Position numbers and translations under genes: made by a program
Shown: in pieces, positions 38,985-40,851 of the stretch
How positions within the stretch are numbered: the stretch's first letter is position 1
How the letters are laid out: each line of letters opens with the position of its first letter
Origin: Bradymonadales bacterium
Lineage (GTDB): Bacteria; Myxococcota_A; Bradymonadia; JAFGEP01
DNA length: 40,851 nt
Reading direction: 5' to 3'
Assembly (NCBI GenBank): GCA_016931535.1
Contig: JAFGEP010000121.1
Location: 1 to 40,851 of the forward strand
Notes under the pieces: generated by a model
The model's input: only the letters and a program-made list of their open reading frames with translations
Database searches by the model: none
Told to the model about the DNA's origin: nothing

Positions 38985-40851
38985 TCATTCGAAAACCCGG
39001 TGCAAAAAGACCACGATGTCGTTGAGCACCGCCGACACCGAGTGGAACTTCAGCGCCGTCAAGTGGGCCACCGTGGCGGTCAGGCTGCCGAATACCAGCG
39101 CCAGCATGACGATCAGCTTGCCCGCATCCTGCCCCTTGAGGCTCCCCAACTGCTTGGGATCCCCGCTGAGGTAGGCGCTGGCAGCGAACAACTCCTCGCC
39201 GATCAGGGTGTAGTCGCAGGCTGCGATGAAGAACGGCAGCTGCGAGGGCATGGCCGTACCGGCGATCTGGATGGCTCCGATCAGGTTGCCGGTCTCTGCC
39301 AGGATCAGCGATTCGGCGTAGAATGCACCCTGGAAGAAGCAGGTGGCCGGCTTGTCCCTCACGATGATGCCGTCCACTCCGGCCACGTAGCCAAACTGCT
39401 CGTCGGTGATGTAGTGGCAGCAGTTCGCATCGTAGGCATCCGGTCGACCGGCCTGCAAGTAGGCCTGCTTGACCACCTCGCGGCCGGCGGTCATGACCAG
39501 GGCTCGACATACCGGAATGTCGATGCGGGTGTCGTACTCGGCGATCGTCTTGGCGACATGGCCGAGTATGCTGAGGCCTGCCAGGGTCTGGACGTTGTCC
39601 ATGTCGGAGATCCCGGGCACGAACAGGATGGGCCGCCCCATCTCCGTCGCTCGCCCGATGGCCTCGTCGATGGCCTCCAACCCCGCGATCTTCCTGATGA
39701 ACGGCTTGTGGCCACGCCGCGCAATCTCGATGTAGGCCAGAATGCAGATCGACAGGATCAACCCCAACAGGCCGATGTAAAACCGGCTGCCATCGAACCA
39801 GTTGGCCACCGGAGAGATGAGCGGCACCAGCTCGGCCGCTCCGCTATGACCCTCCGAGGTCGCCGCCACGACCATCGCCTGGTAGCTGGTATCATCGGTT
39901 AGCCCCGTGTACACGTAGCGCGTGACGCCCGCTGGGACTTCGTCCACCTTCGTCCAGAACGCCTCCGGATCGGTCCGGAGGAGCAGCTCGTACCGAAGTG
40001 GATGCAGGTTCTCCTGGTGAGTCAGGCTCCGGTACAGGTAGTCCGCGTAGTCCTCGAGATGGTCGGCGGCATAGGCCAACCTGTCGTCCGCTGAAGCGGT
40101 CCAGGTCAGCACCAGCTCCTCTCCCCGATCCCAGGGAACGTCTCTCAAGACCAGGTCCGTAGGAGGTGCGGGGTGGGCTCCATCGTCCCCAGCCAGCAGG
40201 TCGTCGATGGACTCGACCGGCGATGTGATCACCGGATCGCTCAGCAGGACGCGATAACCGACCGGGATTCCCGCCAAAAGGACCTGGTCGTCCGGCTCGA
40301 TGCTGGCGGCCACCACCAGGAAACGATAGGCGGTCCCCCTGTCGGCCCGGTCAAACTCGGCATGGAAGACCCCTGCCGGTACCCGAGCCAGAAAGACCCA
40401 CTCCACCGGCTGCGGCTCGGCATCCGATTGGCCATCTTCCAGAGGTTCGCCGGGAAGCTCGGCAGGTGCCGGGACCTCGCCTTCTGCGGCCGGAGGGGGC
40501 GGCATGGCCTGGAAGAACACCAGGTAGTTGCGCACCCTGCTGAAAACGCGGCGATCGTCGGGAGAGCGCTCCCAGGTGATGGTGATCCTACCACCGTAGT
40601 CGCCGATCGCGTCGGCGGCCATGACCGATGCGGGAGGAGCCAGGACTCCAGCCAACACCGACAGGGAGCTGAGAGGGGCTGCCGCTGCCTGTACCTCCAC
40701 CGGCAGCTCTGGTTGAGCTGCAGGCTCCTCGACCGCCCGCACCGGTTCCTGGGGAATGGCCAGCTCCTCGACCGGCGCGGTCCCTGCCGCCTCAGCCTCC
40801 GGGGGCGGGATCTCTCCTTCCGGCTGGAGGCCGGGGACCGGGATCTCCAAG
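38985..40851 (-). CDS. FN3-like plus DUF6754-like membrane protein (5' end outside window)
   Basis: At least 621 residues; the frame runs off the window edge, so the N-terminus and any signal peptide are missing. Visible parts in order: a Pro/Glu/Ala linker (1-60); two FN3-like domains (about 75-200 and 230-350), both with a TW(E/T)xSxDDR core; a membrane helix (FYIGLLGLILSICILAYIEIA); a basic cytoplasmic flank; a conserved region of about 190 residues; a second helix near the C-terminus. The conserved region includes RPILFVPGISDMDNVQTLAG, GAFYAESLILAETGN and ACDYTLIGEELFAASAYLSG. From memory it resembles Pfam DUF6754. The FN3 part should be outside the cytoplasm and the conserved part inside. 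Function unknown. Confidence 0.82.
   Translation of the reverse strand, partial: LEIPVPGLQPEGEIPPPEAEAAGTAPVEELAIPQEPVRAVEEPAAQPELPVEVQAAAAPLSSLSVLAGVLAPPASVMAADAIGDYGGRITITWERSPDDRRVFSRVRNYLVFFQAMPPPPAAEGEVPAPAELPGEPLEDGQSDAEPQPVEWVFLARVPAGVFHAEFDRADRGTAYRFLVVAASIEPDDQVLLAGIPVGYRVLLSDPVITSPVESIDDLLAGDDGAHPAPPTDLVLRDVPWDRGEELVLTWTASADDRLAYAADHLEDYADYLYRSLTHQENLHPLRYELLLRTDPEAFWTKVDEVPAGVTRYVYTGLTDDTSYQAMVVAATSEGHSGAAELVPLISPVANWFDGSRFYIGLLGLILSICILAYIEIARRGHKPFIRKIAGLEAIDEAIGRATEMGRPILFVPGISDMDNVQTLAGLSILGHVAKTIAEYDTRIDIPVCRALVMTAGREVVKQAYLQAGRPDAYDANCCHYITDEQFGYVAGVDGIIVRDKPATCFFQGAFYAESLILAETGNLIGAIQIAGTAMPSQLPFFIAACDYTLIGEELFAASAYLSGDPKQLGSLKGQDAGKLIVMLALVFGSLTATVAHLTALKFHSVSAVLNDIVVFLHRVFE

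Overview
The window is GC-rich and gene-dense. It carries no mobile element, CRISPR array, rRNA or tRNA that I can recognise. Many lipoprotein signal peptides, a type IV pilus minor-pilin/PilY1 operon, a FadL-like outer-membrane barrel and secreted multiheme cytochrome c point to a Gram-negative, two-membrane bacterium. A MopE-like cysteine-rich lipoprotein, a DUF4388 protein with a receiver-like domain, a PEGA protein and a pyrophosphate-type phosphofructokinase together suggest Myxococcota or a related deltaproteobacterial lineage. That placement is inference from gene content; no marker gene is present.

Layout. Positions 1-370 hold the acidic, repeat-rich 3' end of a gene. Positions 611-8729 hold mostly single genes: class I fructose-1,6-bisphosphatase, a heparinase II/III-like lipoprotein, a coiled-coil lipoprotein, PPi-type phosphofructokinase and branched-chain aminotransferase. 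Positions 8753-11513 hold a pseudo-receiver/DUF4388 protein and two small exported proteins. Positions 11598-22459 (minus strand) hold a pilus operon, fimT-pilV-pilW-pilX-pilY1, whose first four genes overlap by ATGA. It is followed by a lipoprotein, a PEGA membrane protein, a SpoIID/LytB-like protein and a DUF3006 protein.

Positions 22705-26230 (plus strand) hold a 13-heme cytochrome c translationally coupled to two lipoproteins. Positions 26356-31083 (minus strand) hold a tightly overlapping operon: Cys-rich lipoprotein, acyl-CoA synthetase, HEAT-repeat protein and FadL-like barrel. It reads as a long-chain fatty-acid or hydrophobe uptake-and-activation unit. Positions 31219-34332 hold a large mosaic surface lipoprotein. 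A 386-base divergent region follows, containing a possible short leader or small RNA that ends in a UUCG hairpin. It precedes a PflX-like radical SAM gene.

Positions 36324-40851 (minus strand) hold four genes for an apparently multi-subunit membrane assembly of unknown function: two polytopic proteins, one protein with a domain between two membrane anchors, and a protein with two FN3-like domains, a membrane segment and a conserved region resembling DUF6754. This is the best candidate in the window for an undescribed system.

Start sites were chosen from ribosome-binding sites, ATGA overlaps and signal peptides, and often differ from the longest open frame. Long open frames opposite real genes are common because of the base composition, and were left out.
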